From Heracleum sosnowskyi (Eukaryota; Streptophyta; Magnoliopsida; Apiales; Apiaceae): a stretch of 64,000 nucleotides of DNA. Location of the stretch: the NCBI GenBank assembly GCA_030848705.1, contig JAUIZM010000013.1, positions 2,170,001-2,234,000 of the forward strand, in the 5' to 3' direction. Made by a program: the position numbers and the translations under genes. The notes under the pieces were generated by a model. It saw nothing but the letters and a program-made list of their open reading frames with translations, was not told where the DNA came from and did not search any database. Shown one piece after another: positions 1-11,661 of this stretch (position 1 is its first letter; the number at the start of each line of letters is the position of its first letter).

Positions 1-224
1 CTGTGGTTGACCTAATATAAGGTCCTTCCCTATATCCCGTAATGCCTCCTCTTTGATTCGGTCATCACCCCTATATGATTCATTCATGCATATAATAAGA
101 TATTAATGATTATAAACACCCTACAATGCTAGATTTGTAAACTATAATAAATATAAACGATTCTGATTTCATTTTCTTAATGTAATTACACAAGTTCACT
201 AAATATAAGAATAAGTACTTACAT
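1..224 (-). CDS. bHLH-type gene, 5' tip only (paralogue of the gene at 47219-49121)
   Basis: Only the first exons of this leftward gene are in the window. Exon 1 ends at 223 with the bases AT directly before a GTAAGT donor. Exon 2 starts at 70 after a TATAG acceptor with G, so the start codon ATG is split by the 152-bp intron. The reading frame then gives 23 codons (GDDRIKEEALRDIGKDLILG and on) up to the window edge. This matches the start of the gene at 47219-49121 in intron position, in the untranslated sequence before the donor (GAAGG-TTTATC, ACACATCAAA) and in protein (ALRDIGKDL against LISDIGRGL). The bHLH domain itself would lie left of position 1, so family membership is inferred from the paralogue. 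Whether the gene is intact cannot be seen. Confidence 0.55.
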
Positions 225-2032
225 TTTTCGCAACTCCGGCCCTTCTTTGATGTGTTCAGATCAGATAAACCCTTCCTTTTTTCACTTCGAGTAGTACTCC
301 AATTGTGCGTACCCTTTTTGCGTTTTTATAGTGAGATAAGTAGAAAGTAAAAGAGTAAAAAACGAGCCCCTTGGTCAAGCGTCCGTGAGATCTTGGAAGA
401 GTCAGAACAAACGACCCCCGGGGTCAAGCGCGTCTGAGGTCTTGGTTACTGGATTTACATGCAACATTGCATCCTGACATCATTTTTTTCTTAATGATAA
501 AACAAGTAGTCAAATCGAACCAAAACGTATCCGGTATATCCCGCTTAGAGCAGGGTCTAGCGACAGTAAAATGTACGCAGATCATGCCCCTACAAGTAGT
601 TTATATATGACCAAAAATTTAAAAAAAGTTATGGTGATAACCGATATTAGTAACCGCCACCAAATAATGAAGATGATAGCATGAATTCTCGACCGATCGC
701 CCAATATATGATTTGTGGTCTTGATCAGAAAATTGAAACCAAAAAACTACAAAAATGACTCAATTCTGCTTGTTGAATTCACCACCGAAACTCGAAACTT
801 GAACGCCTTGAAAATTGTGCATTTAGTAATATTACCTCTAATTTAGTATTAGCATTTGGACTTTGACATGCAACGATGCAAAGAGTTTGTGATGCAAAAT
901 AAGTAGTATTTTAATAAATTCCGCATCAGCGATAGTCCAAGCCTGGTTGAATGAAACTGATGCAAGTCGGACTTTTATCTTATCAAACGTAAAATTGATT
1001 GTATTATACATCAGATACGAACTTCATAATCAAATAAGCATCATAATTAAGTGAGTAAAAAGTTCGAACGGGGTGATTCCTATTCAAATAAATTAAGACT
1101 CCATTTGAGGTTTGTGTTTTAAATCCGTGTGTATTGAGAAAAAACTATGATACATAATTTCTTTGATAATATTTTGAATGATGACATGTTTTGATTAGTA
1201 ATATAATAAGGTACATATTTTTTTTTGATGAGATTTGATATTTTAAAGTGGAGAAATGTTAGAGCAATCAACTCTATTCTCAAAAAAAAAAATTAAATGA
1301 TATGTGTTAATTTTTAATTCATCATTTCTTCACAAATAAAATGAATTTCACGTGCATTATAATATACGTTGTTACAACACTTAAATTATGACGAAATCAT
1401 ATCACGTGCCATTTGCAAATATTTTTAAATTCATTTCGAATCCCCTAACATTATTCTTTAAAGTAACAATCCTTCTTATACAAAAAACTTAATTCCCTAA
1501 AAGGAGGTGAACCAAAATTATTTTTTTATATAGTAAAATACATATTTGTATTATATGTAGAACCTTAAATCTATAACTAATTGTAAACTAGTTGTTTTTA
1601 TATATGTATTGAGGGTATGTACTACGCCGCACAAATTATTTATAAAAGTTTACGGTATGATCAGTTCTAAGTTTAAACAGCTTATATTGAACTTTTGACA
1701 AGGTATATTAATATGACAATATATGAATTTTAAGAGAGTACGATCAAGTTTCTAAAACTCAAAAATCGGTTTAACTCGATTTCATCTTCAAAATCCGAAA
1801 AATCGGTCAATTTTCGAGTACTCATCTTTAATATTCGAGTACTTGACCGAGTTCTCGTTCAAATCCGAATTAATTGATATTGGATTTTCGAGTACTCGAC
1901 TGAGTCAACCAATATTCAATATTTATTGTGTATATTATTTATGCAAATTCGAAGTATATATGCAATACATATATAAGAACTACTTGATTTATAATTAATT
2001 CTAAATTTAAAGTGTTATATTTAAAGATTTAC
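225..2032. other. 5' leader/promoter side of the left-edge gene, then AT-rich spacer
   Basis: Positions 225 to about 300 look like untranslated first exon of the left-edge gene, since they resemble 49121-49170. Beyond that I see no coding potential: the stretch is AT-rich with short homopolymers. Around 1750-1930 there are several repeats of short TCGAGTACT/CGAGTACTC-like words of no obvious class. Confidence 0.4.
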
Positions 2033-2576
2033 TGTTAGATCAGGATTCAATGATCGTCAGGATCTAGACTCAACTGATCAGGATTGCTGACGTCATTAGT
2101 ATTGCATGGTCATCAGTATTGCTCAAGCGTCAGTATCAGGATTGTCATCATGATGTATATCAGGACTGTGATCATGATTGATCATCAGGATTTCTATTTC
2201 GAGTTGGTTTATGAGTCTAGTTAAAGAAGGAAGTTTATTTTGTTGGTTCCTAGTTTATAGGAATGCAGCTGTCAATTTAGGATATGTTTCAATATCTGTA
2301 ATTGATTAGGACTTATCTTGTAATTGATAGAGAAGTTGTGTAGTATATAAACACAGTTTAGGTTTCGATTTAGATTGAACACATACACGAGTATTTTTGT
2401 AACCTAGAAGCTCTCAAGAACATCAGAATTTCTTGAGAGAGTTTGTAACAATTTTATATCAGATTTAATAAAGCTGTTATTATTCTTTCATATTTGTGAT
2501 GCATAATTTATTAAGTCGAGAATCTTATACAATTGTATTCAACCCACCTTCTACAATTGTTATTTACTGGGCAACA
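2033..2576 (+). repeat. 5' LTR of the outer Copia element
   Basis: It begins TGTTAG and, if it ends at 2576 (GGGCAACA), has TGTT...AACA ends two bases before the primer-binding site. The match to the 3' LTR stops near 2538, leaving the end uncertain (2541 is the alternative). A TATATAAA box lies at about 2346-2353, consistent with a U3 promoter. The first 170 bp carry at least six ATCAGGA(T/C) words. Confidence 0.8.
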
Positions 2577-2578
2577 AT

Positions 2579-2590
2579 TGGTATCAGAGC
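2579..2590 (+). other. Primer-binding site (initiator tRNA-Met)
   Basis: TGGTATCAGAGC is the standard plant Copia primer-binding site, complementary to the 3' end of initiator tRNA-Met. It lies two bases after the proposed LTR end. Confidence 0.9.
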
Positions 2591-2613
2591 AAACTGATTT
2601 AAATTTGAATCAG

Positions 2614-4893
2614 ATGCGATCTAAGATGTCGACAAAGTATGAAAGCATGAAAATTCCCATCCTGAAGAAAACTGAATATCCAACATGGAAGGTAAAGATG
2701 CTGATGTACCTGGAGGCTATGGATCCTGACTATTTGGACAGGATACGTGATGGACCATATGTTCCTACAAGAATAGTTACACAAACAGATACTGTACCTG
2801 AACACTACGTGGTCAAGGTAAAAAGTGAATGGACTCCTGAAGAGAAAGCTGACGTTCTCAGAGATGCAAAGATAAAGAATATCCTTCATAACAGCCTTGA
2901 TGCTGTCATGTCTAACAGGGTTATTGCATGCAAATCTGCAAAAGAAATTTGGGATACTTTGGAAACTCAATGCCAATGATCTACATCTGTCAAGAAAAAC
3001 AGAAGAGCTCTATTTATTCAAGAGTATAAACAATTTGATGCAAGACCTGATGAGAGCCTTACCGATTTGTATGATAGATTCCTAACACTCTTGAATAATC
3101 TATCATTAGTAGGCAAAGAGTATGTATCTGAAGATTCTAATAACAAGTTTCTGAGAGCTTTACCAGAAGAATGGGATACCCAAACATCAATCATTAGACA
3201 TCAGTATGATCTAAACACTGTGTCTCTTGATGAAGTTTATGGGATGCTGAGAACCTATGATCTTCAGGTTCAACAAAGGAAGAATAAGAAAAGCAGCAAG
3301 GCAAATTCCATTGCCTTGAAAGTTGAGGCTAAATCAAAAGGAAAAGCTGTGGAGGTCTCTAGGAGGAAATCAAGAATAGTTGAATCAGATCCTGATGACT
3401 CATCATCAGATACTGATGGCAATCCTGATGCCAATACTGATGATGATTCTTCTGACTCAGACATGGAAGAGATGGTTGCTATGATAGTCAGAGGCTTCAA
3501 AAAGATGAAGTTCGGGAAGGCTAGAAGACAAGGCAACTTCCAGAAAAAGACCTTCAATACTGACAAAGACAAGTACAACAAAAAGGACAGCAAAAGTGGC
3601 AAATTTGACAAGTCAAAGGTTAGATGCTACAAGTGTAATGGAATGGGGCACTTTGCAACTGAGTGCAAGAAGGCTAAATCACTCATCACTTCAAGCAAGG
3701 ATTGGATGGACTCTTCCTCAGAATCTGACACTGAGGTGGTCAACTATCCCCTAATGGCCAATACTGATGAATCTGATGTTCCTGGTGATAAGGTACTAAA
3801 TACTGTCTTTGATTTTGATACTGAAAATGCTTCTGAGTTAAGACGTTTTCTAAAGTCATTGCATATTAGCTTTAGAAGTCAAACTGCTGAGAATACTAGG
3901 ATCTTATCTGAGATGTCTGAACTTAGGAAAAGGAATGAGCATCTAGAAACTGAATTCTCTTTTATGCAAAAAGTACTGATAGAATGTGATAATGCTAAAC
4001 CCATGTATTTAGAGATGAAATTTAAATGCACTGCTCTTGAAAAAGAACTTGAGGATGCTAAAGAGAAGATCAGAACCTGGACAGATTCTGGAAGGAAATT
4101 TCATGAAATAAATGCTTCTAAGAATTGGAAAGAGTGTCTAGGTTATAAGTCAGATGAGGATAAGAAGTTGAAAAAGAAAGTTGTAATAGATGAGACAGTA
4201 AGACCAATGACCTATAGACATGTTATAGACAAGACCAAATCAAAGATTAAGCCTGTTAAATTTGTATTTGGTAATGATCCCAATTCTACTTTTGAAAAGG
4301 GATCTACTTCTGATAACTCAGTCTCTAATGTGAAGTCTAGACCTGTCAAGAAAACTGAAAAGAAAAATATAGATTTATTGTCTCAGAAACAACTTAGAGA
4401 AAAAGTTAGTGATGCAATTGGTAAACAAAATCTACCAACTGTCAAGAGAAATAGGAATGGTAAAGTTGGGATTAATAAAGAGAATAACTATAAGTTTATC
4501 CCAAATGCACCTAGAAAATGCTGCTTTAACTGTGGAAACTCTAATCATCTTGCTATTGATTGCAGGAAGAGTAAAAAGAAAGTTACTGAAATTCCTAAGT
4601 CTGATGTTAGGAGTAGATCAGTATTTTATAAACCACAGAAGTCTTGTTTTCATTGTGGTAGTAAATGACATTCTATTTATACTTGTGAAGAATATCATAG
4701 TTTGTACTATAACTTTTATGATCCTTTACCTAAGTTTAATAAAAGTGCAAATTATGGTATCATTAAGGATGTCAATGTGAAACATGCATCTGTCAATACT
4801 GATACTCACAAAGCAAATCCTGTCAGAACTGCTAAAGTCAAGAAGTCTTCTGCTGCTAAATTTAGACAAATGCATGGAAAAGGAACCCAATAA
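2614..4893 (+). pseudogene. gag: Copia gag, interrupted by in-frame stops
   Basis: Gag forms the particle that packages element RNA. The frame begins at ATG 2614 (or 2626). The UBN2-type Gag core follows (TEYPTWKVKMLMYLEA, then SLTDLYDRFLTLLNNLSL). A CCHC zinc knuckle CYKCNGMGHFATEC lies near 3627, a second CFNCGNSNHLAIDC near 4521, and a third begins at CFHCGS. Stops TGA 2977, TGA 4666 and TAA 4891 are all in the same frame with homology continuing across them, so they are point nonsense changes rather than real ends. The middle is Ser/Asp-rich with NPD/TDG words encoded by the recurrent CCTGATG motif. Pol lies in a different frame (shift between 4893 and 4940). Confidence 0.85.
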
Positions 4894-4939
4894 GTGTGGG
4901 TTCCTAAATATTCTAACTAGTGGATTGTAATTCTGATTG

Positions 4940-7244
4940 CAGGGAAAAAGGAAAAATGTGTTAGTCATGGATAGTGGATGTTCTGTGCACATGACTGGAA
5001 ACAAAGTCCTGTTATCAGAATATGAGGAAAAAGCTGGCCCAACTGTGTCTTATGGAGATGGCAACATTGGACAAACTTTGGGATATGGCAATATAATCAT
5101 TGGAAATGTCATCATTGAAAAAGTAGCTCTAGTGAAAGGACTAAAACACAATCTGTTGAGTATTAGTCAAATCACTGACAGAGGTTATCATGTCAACTTC
5201 TATTCCACTCATTGTGAAGTAGTCAGCAAAGCATCAGGAAAGGTTGCACTCACTGGCTACAGGCATGGTAACATTTATGAAGCCAACATTCAAGAAAATA
5301 CTTATGGCTCTCCTACTTGTCTCATCAGTAAAGCATCAGTAGATGAAAGTTGGAATTGGCACAAGAAGCTTTCTCATCTCAACTTCAGCAATATCAATGA
5401 GTTGGTTAAGAAAGATTTGGTTAGAGGATTGCCTAAAGCTTTGTATACTCCTGATGGACTCTGTGATGCATGTCAAAAAGCTAAACAGAGAAGGACATCA
5501 TTCAAGAGTAAATATGAATCCTCTATTGGTGAACCATATCACATGTTACATCTTGATCTATTTGGACCAGTCAACATAATGTTCATCAGTAAGAAAAGGT
5601 ACACTCTTGTTATTGTTTATGAATACTCTAGATTCACCTGGGTGTACTTTCTGCACAGAAAAGATGAGACTCCTGAAATTCTGTTGGACCATGTGAGAAT
5701 GATTGAGACTGGCTCAAAGTTTAAAGTCAAGATACTGAGGAGTGATAATGGTACTAAATTCAAGAATTCAAAGATGGAAGAGTTTTGCAAATACAAAGGA
5801 ATTATTCAATAATTCTCTGCTCCTGGCACACCCCAGCAAAATGGAGTAGTAGAAAGGAAAAATAGAACTCTTATTGAAGCTGGCAGAACTATGTTGGAAG
5901 AAGCTAGATTGCCTACATATTTCTGGGCAGAAGCAGTCAACACAGCATGCTATACACAAAATCTCACATTGATAAACAGACATAGTGTAACTCCCTATCA
6001 AATGCTCAAGGAGAAGAAACCTAGTTTGAAGCATCTCCATGTGTTTGGATGTAAGTGTTTTGTTCTCAGAACTCATCCTGAACAGCTAGGGAAATTTGAA
6101 ACAAAGGCTGATGAGGGAATTTTCATTAGCTATCCTGCATCAAGAGCCTTTAGAGTTTTCAATTTGAGAACAAGGACTGTCATGGAGTCAATACATGTAT
6201 CTTTTGATGATAAGAAGATAACATGAATTGATGAAGACTCACATGATAAATTGATTTTTGAAAATGAAGCTAACAGGGAACCTGAAGAAATGGAATCAGA
6301 TACTGATACACCATCAGATACTGATGGGTCATCAAATCCTGATGATTCATCCAATCCTGATGACACACCAAATCCTGATGTAGCACCAAATACTGATGGT
6401 GCTAATACTGATGATGCAAATAATGGTGACGCATCTAGTAGTGCAAATGTTGAGGGGGAGCAACAACAGACTACTACAAATACTGAGTCTACTCAATCAT
6501 CAAGGGAAAATTCTTCAGATACTGATTCAAGTGACAATCTTGATAATCCATCAGGAGGTGACATCAACAATTCAGGGGGAACTTCTACTAAAGCAAATTC
6601 TTCTAATCAAGATAACACCAATCCAGGGGGAGCATCTACTTCAAGGAATAATTTACCATCAGCAAGGAAATGGACAAGAGATCATACTCCTGATTTGATA
6701 ATTGGAGATCGTGATGCAGGTGTTAAAACAAGAAGTGCAACTCAGAATGAATGTTTATATCACAACTTTCTATCTGAAGTTGAAGATGCACTCAAAGATG
6801 CTGATTGGGTTACTGCAATGCAAGAAGAATTGAATGAATTTGAAAGGAATGAAGTCTGGAAACTGGTACCAAGACCAAAGAATAGGTCAATTGTTGGTAC
6901 ACAATGGATTTTCAAGAATAAGACTGATTCAGATGGTGTGATAATCAGAAACAAATCAAGGCTAGTTACAAAGGGGTATTCTCAACAAGAAAGAATTGAT
7001 TATGATGAAACTTTTGCTCCTGTTGCAAGATTAGAAGCCATCAGGATCTTTCTGGCTTATGCAGCTCACAAGAAATTCAAGGTTTTCCAGATGGATGTTA
7101 AAAGTGCTTTCTTAAATGGTGAACTGGAGGAAGAAGTTTATGTTGAACAACCTCCTGGTTTCATTGATCCAAAGTATCCAAATCATGTCTACAGATTGGA
7201 TAAGGCACTTTATGGACTAAAGCAAGCTCCAAGAGCATGGTATG
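4940..7244 (+). pseudogene. pol: Copia pol, first part: protease, integrase, N-terminal reverse transcriptase
   Basis: Protease motif DSGC is near 4970 (VMDSGCSVHMTGN). The GAG-pre-integrase HHCC finger WHKKLSH...CDACQKAK is near 5356-5490. Integrase core residues are D in HLDLFGP (5550), D in LRSDNGTKF (about 5743) and E in NGVVERKNRT (about 5850). TAA 5810 and TGA 6224 are in-frame stops. An acidic, repetitive linker (6290-6450) is rich in NPDD/TDG. RT begins near 6780 (DWVTAMQEELNEFERNEVW) and includes FQMDVKSAFLNGEL. It stops at LKQAPRAWY, where the Tat composite is inserted after 7244. The catalytic YVDD is in the part after the insertion. Confidence 0.9.
7240..7244. repeat. Target-site duplication GTATG, left copy (right copy 24062-24066)
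   Basis: GTATG precedes 7245 and follows 24061. Removing one copy and the insert restores an uninterrupted Copia RT frame. A 5-bp duplication is the length made by Ty3/Gypsy integrases, so the whole 16.8 kb entered as a single integration event (the Athila inside came later). Confidence 0.95.
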
Positions 7245-8207
7245 TGTTGTGGAATAAAAAATGTACTTGTAAATTTACTGCTATCAAGAACTTCCTTTGG
7301 CCACTTGTCACCGGGAGTGGACCAAGTATATCCATTCCCCATATAGCAAAAGGGATGTGGGAGTTTATGGATGTAAACATCTCCAGTGGTTGTCTCACAA
7401 CGGACGCATGCCTTTGACAATTGTCACACTTCTTCACATAGATTCTTGGCATCAGGCAGCGTATTAACCAGCAGATCAGGCTAATAGAATCCTAAGCGGG
7501 TCATCTTGAAGGGTCTTGCCCCCCAAGGGCCGCCCACGGATTTTCTCATGAACTTCATTTGGGGCTAACTCGGCCTCTTAGGGGCCTCAACACTTCAAAT
7601 AAGGGATAACAAAATACTTTTTGCATAAGATCCCCTCTATCAAGGCATACATCAATGCTCTTACTGTCAACTTTCGTGCCTCTAAGGCATTATTTGGTAA
7701 CCAACCGATTTCAAGATGAGCCTTAATGGGGTCTATCCAACAACCACCTATGTCAATAGGTACTATTAGTTTTCCATTGATGTTCGGGGTCTTCAAGACT
7801 TGGAAGTATACACTTCCGGCATAGTTCTCTATCTCAGAAGAAGCAAATTTAGACAAGGCATCGGCCTTCATGTTTTTTTCTCTAGGGATGTGTTCCATAT
7901 AACATTCATCAAACTGGGTCATGATGGCTTTCACAAGCTTCAGATATTTGGCCATGGTTTCATCTTTAGCCTCAAATTCTCCATTTACTTGTGAGACTAG
8001 CAATCTCAAGTCTCCACATACTTTGAGAGTGTTAACTCTCAAGGCCCCAGCCAAACCTAAGCCGACTATCAAGGCTTCATACTCAGCTTCATTGTTTGTT
8101 TTTGAAAAGTCCAACTTTAGTGCATACTCAATAAGAAATCCATTAGGACTTTGTAGTACCAAATCTGCTCCACTTAATTTTGTTTTTGATGCCCCGTCAA
8201 AATAGAG
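7245..8207 (-). repeat. 963-bp terminal direct repeat of the Tat composite, left copy
   Basis: It matches 20111-21073 over the full 963 bp with no length difference and about 20 substitutions by eye. Read on the minus strand it contains part of the second RNase H, a decayed integrase N-terminal region ending at a KFLIAV codon run, and then 36 bp of LTR end finishing CCACAACA. It sits where a 3' LTR should be but has no U3 sequence. Confidence 0.85.
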
Positions 8208-8660
8208 CACCCAGTATTCCTTAAATACCATCTTTTCAACTTGTTTTTCAACTTCTTTGCCCTCCAAGACTACTTCCTGCCCCCCGACTTCTTGGTTGTC
8301 AATGGTACATTCAACCATGAAGTTAGCAAGTGCTTGTGCTTTAATGGCCGTTCGAGGCTTATACTTGATGTCGAACTCTCCCAACTCAATCGCCCATTTG
8401 ATCAGTCTTCCGCTGACCTTAGGACTATGCATGATGTTTCTTAATGGTTGGTCAGTCAAGACTTCTATCTTATGCGCCTGAAAGTACGGGCGTAATTTTC
8501 TTGAGGCCATGATCAAGGCTAAAGCAAACTTTTCTATCAGAGAGTAGTTTACTTCTGCTCCGTGCAGAATTTTACTCACATAGTAGATGGGTTTCTGAAC
8601 CTTTGATTTTTCCTTCACCAAAACAGCTCCCAAGGCGGTGTTTGAAACTGCCAAGTATAG
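7245..8660 (-). pseudogene. Tat pol 3' part: RNase H, archaeal-type RNase H, truncated integrase
   Basis: This continues the RT frame of 16524-17702 across the Athila insertion (TATAG duplication). The Ty3-type RNase H is at 8660 to about 8290 (YYVSKILHGAEVNYSLIEK, EVLTDQPLRNI). The second RNase H is at about 8215-7830: catalytic D in VLYFDGASKTK, E in TNNEAEYEALI, and D in ADALSKFAS. The frame stops at 7587 after YLKC. Below it are decayed integrase pieces (CDNCQRHASVVRQP finger end, IWGMDILGPLPV with the first core aspartate) that stop at the LTR remnant, so the catalytic second D and E are absent. The integrase cannot be functional. Confidence 0.85.
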
Positions 8661-9637
8661 TGATAGGTCCATAATTTAATACATTTTTAATACCTATTTT
8701 ATGTTTGTTTTCGTAATTTTATTGTTTAATAAATTGTTTTCTTTTGTTTTGTAGGAAAATAAATAAAATCATATTTCAAGCAGAAAAAGGTAAAAAGGCA
8801 AGGAGATGGAAATACTTGAAGTCAAAAGGAAATTGGAGAAAAATTGGAAAACTTATCGGAGAAGAAAAAGGAATTGAGGAAATATTTCCAGAATCCGATT
8901 TGTAGTCAAAGAACCCAAGCCCATTATTTTTCCTATATATATAGATCTCCTCTCTTGTATTTGAGAAATCAATTTAGACATCTAGAATTTTGTTTACCTA
9001 GAATTTAGTTTAGATCTGATAATTAGGAGTATGATAGATTTATTATTGTCTTTCAATACAAGTTCTTTATATTTTATTCAAACACTTTTGTTTGCATTCT
9101 TTATATTTAATTGTTCTGTTTCTTCTGCCATGTCTAGCTAAGTTAATCTCCTAGGATGAAGATGAAGTTAATTTGATTATTGTTGACATCTTCTCGTTCC
9201 TATTAATTGATTCTCGTGATTTTTCTTGGTGCTTAATTGTTCAATTGACAAAGTGATTTTGATATATTATTGTTACCGGATTTATTTTTCATAGCCTATG
9301 CTTGCTCAATGAAGTTTTGATAGGTTATTGTTAGATAACAAGTTTCATAGTATATGCTTGTCTCGTTAATTGATATATCTTATTTGTGAAGGAAAGAGAA
9401 TTGATTTTAGGGTGAGTTGATATTAATTGTGATTGATTAATGGATTCGGATTCCTAGGTTTTCCTTATTTGATTTTAATTATTAATTAGGTTAAACAAAT
9501 CTCAACTCAAATCTTATTTGTCTAGTTCGCCTGAGTTAATTGTTAGGGTTTCGAAAATACATAGTCTCTGTGGATCGATCTGTGATTGCTACAACTGAAC
9601 ACTGTGCGCTTGCAGTTTACATTATTTTTACACATCA
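8661..9637 (+). repeat. 5' LTR of the Athila element
   Basis: It is 977 bp, from TGATAGGTCC to TTTACACATCA. Pairwise reading against 15542-16518 shows no substitution or indel. A TATATATATAG stretch near 8935-8945 is a possible TATA region. The short word AGTTAATTTGATT and several TTGATT-like words recur but form no clear array. Confidence 0.95.
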
Positions 9638-9643
9638 AGTTTT

Positions 9644-9661
9644 TGGCGCCGCTGCCGGGGA
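9644..9661 (+). other. Athila primer-binding site
   Basis: TGGCGCCGCTGCCGGGGA starts six bases after the LTR end. This is the classical Athila-lineage primer-binding site (tRNA-Asp type by family knowledge). Confidence 0.9.
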
Positions 9662-10539
9662 CTATTGGTAATTTTCACTCCTTGATATTTAATTCTTCGG
9701 ATTAGTTTCTTGTTCTGCATTGTTTGTCTTTTAGGTAATAGTGAAGCGGAGGAAAGCTTGGACAAGAAGATTGCTAGAAGGCCTCGTCGTCTCTTGTGAA
9801 ATTTTTGGAAGCGCTTTTCGGTATTCCGTATCACCTCTCTCTGTTTTTTTTTTCCATCATTATTGAAAAACACAAAAAAATTAAAATTTTGAAAAATCCA
9901 AAAATATTAGTTAGTTATTTGTTAAAAACCAATTTGTTGCATCATTCATTCTCTCACATAGGATCACATCATCTAGATTTCTTTATTGTCTTTATCGCTT
10001 TCCATATTATACAATTGTGGTGATTGCTGGAGGAAAGAGGTACGTACAATTTAGAATAGAACACGTAGTGTAGTGCATCCATAAGTGTTTATTTCTCGAT
10101 CTTTGTGTGTTGCATCATCTAATCAATCTTAAGGGCGCCACCCAATTTCAAGATAAGGTGAGGGATTTCATCACCCTTTCCTTGGCCCACAAATCACTAA
10201 TTCATTCATCTTGCATTCCTTTTCCTTAATAAAATTAATTAGACGTTAGCCCTAGGATATCGCGCTCAACTAGGAAGAGAATCTAGGAGGAACAAATCAC
10301 TAAGTATTTTTCGGTGGTGTCTAGGACTAGCGAAAGCTTACCTGGCCTTTAGACTGGTGCCTAGAATGGTGGTTAGCCTCTTGGCAATGCTTCCTCCTGC
10401 CTGGCCAGTCACGACGAATGCTTTTTGAGCTGTTACTTTTAGTAGTATCTTATTGTTAGGAGCAAGGTCTAGATTTTTTTTAGGATAACATAGATTTTTC
10501 TTTTGATTTTGCATATTCTTGGGTGTTTACTTATAGCTC
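9662..10539 (+). other. Athila untranslated leader
   Basis: About 880 bp lie between the primer-binding site and gag. I see no long frame that looks coding. Long leaders are usual in Athila elements. The stretch 10305-10440 (TAGGACTAGCGAAAGCTTACC..., CTTGGCAATGCTTCC) looks structured with GC-rich blocks but I cannot assign it. Confidence 0.5.
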
Positions 10540-11661
10540 TTGTCTGCTACGTGCTTAGTTGATTGTTTCTCTTGTATGCAAAGTATTTGGGTTCGAGATA
10601 ATACATCTAGATTAGTGAGACAATCCGACCTTTCATTACCTGGAGTAGCAAGACAACTTGATTTCTCTTCACCCACTAAAATTGAGTCAAAAGAAGTAGA
10701 AATTCCAACAACCGTCATGGTTGTCTCTCTTAAAGAACGTTGTTACCCCGCTCGTACCGCTCAACCCTCATGCATAGTGCTACCAGCAGTAACCGCAAAC
10801 AATTTTGAAATCAAACATCATAACATTAGCATGTTACCTAGGTTTGTTGGGGTAGAGGGAGAGGATCCATATCTTTTCATTCGAGAATTTGAGGAAGTGT
10901 GTGCTTTACAAAAACTTCAACAACTAAGTGAGGATTCCATTAGGCTCAGACTCATTAACTTTGCTTTAAAAGAAGATGCTAAACAGTGGTTGTATAGTCT
11001 ACCCGTTAATTCTATTTCCACATGGGAGGGATTTGTTGCTATATTTCTTAAAAAATATTTTCCCAACCATAAGGCTAACAGGCTTAGGAATGAAATCAAC
11101 CAATTTCAACAAAATTCAAATGAGCCTTTTTGGAAATATTTTGATAGATTTCAAAAGTTGTTGTCTAAGTGTCCTCAACATGGTATAGAAAAATGGAGAC
11201 TTTGTAAAATTCTCTATGAAGCCTTAGATAGCCAAACCACTGCCTTGTTAGAGTCTATGTGTAATGGTAGGTTTATGGATAAAACTGATGAAGAAGCTTG
11301 GCAATTTTTTGAAGAGTTAGCTGAAAGGACAATGTTGTGGGAGTCAACTAGGGAACCCAGTCAGGAAACTGAAAAATCTAAGGGCGTACACGTAGTTGGT
11401 AATTCTATTGCAACCGAAGCTAAGTTAGCTACTCTCACTAGACGTCTAGAAGCCTTAGAAACCAACAAGGTGTCCTCACAAGTGTTTCTGTGTGCAAACT
11501 GTAATTCTCCTACTCATTTGATAGAAAATTGTCCTGAAATTGAACAAGCCAATTCCATGTTTCAATCTAGAGTTAGGAATGATCCTTATTCATCCACATA
11601 CAATCCTGGTTGGAAAAATCATCCAAATTTCTCATGGAACATACCCAACTCAAAATCCTAA
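10540..11661 (+). pseudogene. gag: Athila gag, N-terminal and core part
   Basis: The frame carries the retrotransposon Gag core typical of Athila: MLPRFVGVEGEDPYLFIREF, then AKQWLYSLPVNSISTWEGF, FLKKYFPNHK, and FWKYFDRFQKLLSKCPQHG. A short zinc-knuckle-like CANCNSPTHLIENC lies near 11492. It stops at 11661, while the expected continuation (QNPNSYPPQNLGQYQN) is found in another frame from about 11650, so a single-base indel near 11640-11655 breaks Gag. The first ATG at 10540 may not be the true start; the homologous core begins about residue 98. Confidence 0.85.

Noticed and set aside
2579..2590. Possible tRNA gene because of a tRNA-like word
   Set aside because: It is the 12-base complement of a tRNA end directly after an LTR, i.e. 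a primer-binding site; no cloverleaf follows. The same holds for 50140-50152, 9644-9661 and 20090-20110.
2599..2976. Minus-strand frame of 125 codons
   Set aside because: Antisense shadow of Copia gag with no domain.
7210..7452. Open frames of 80 and 67 codons on the minus strand as separate genes
   Set aside because: They are integrase remnants of the Tat left arm read in two frames; one crosses the insertion border into Copia sequence.
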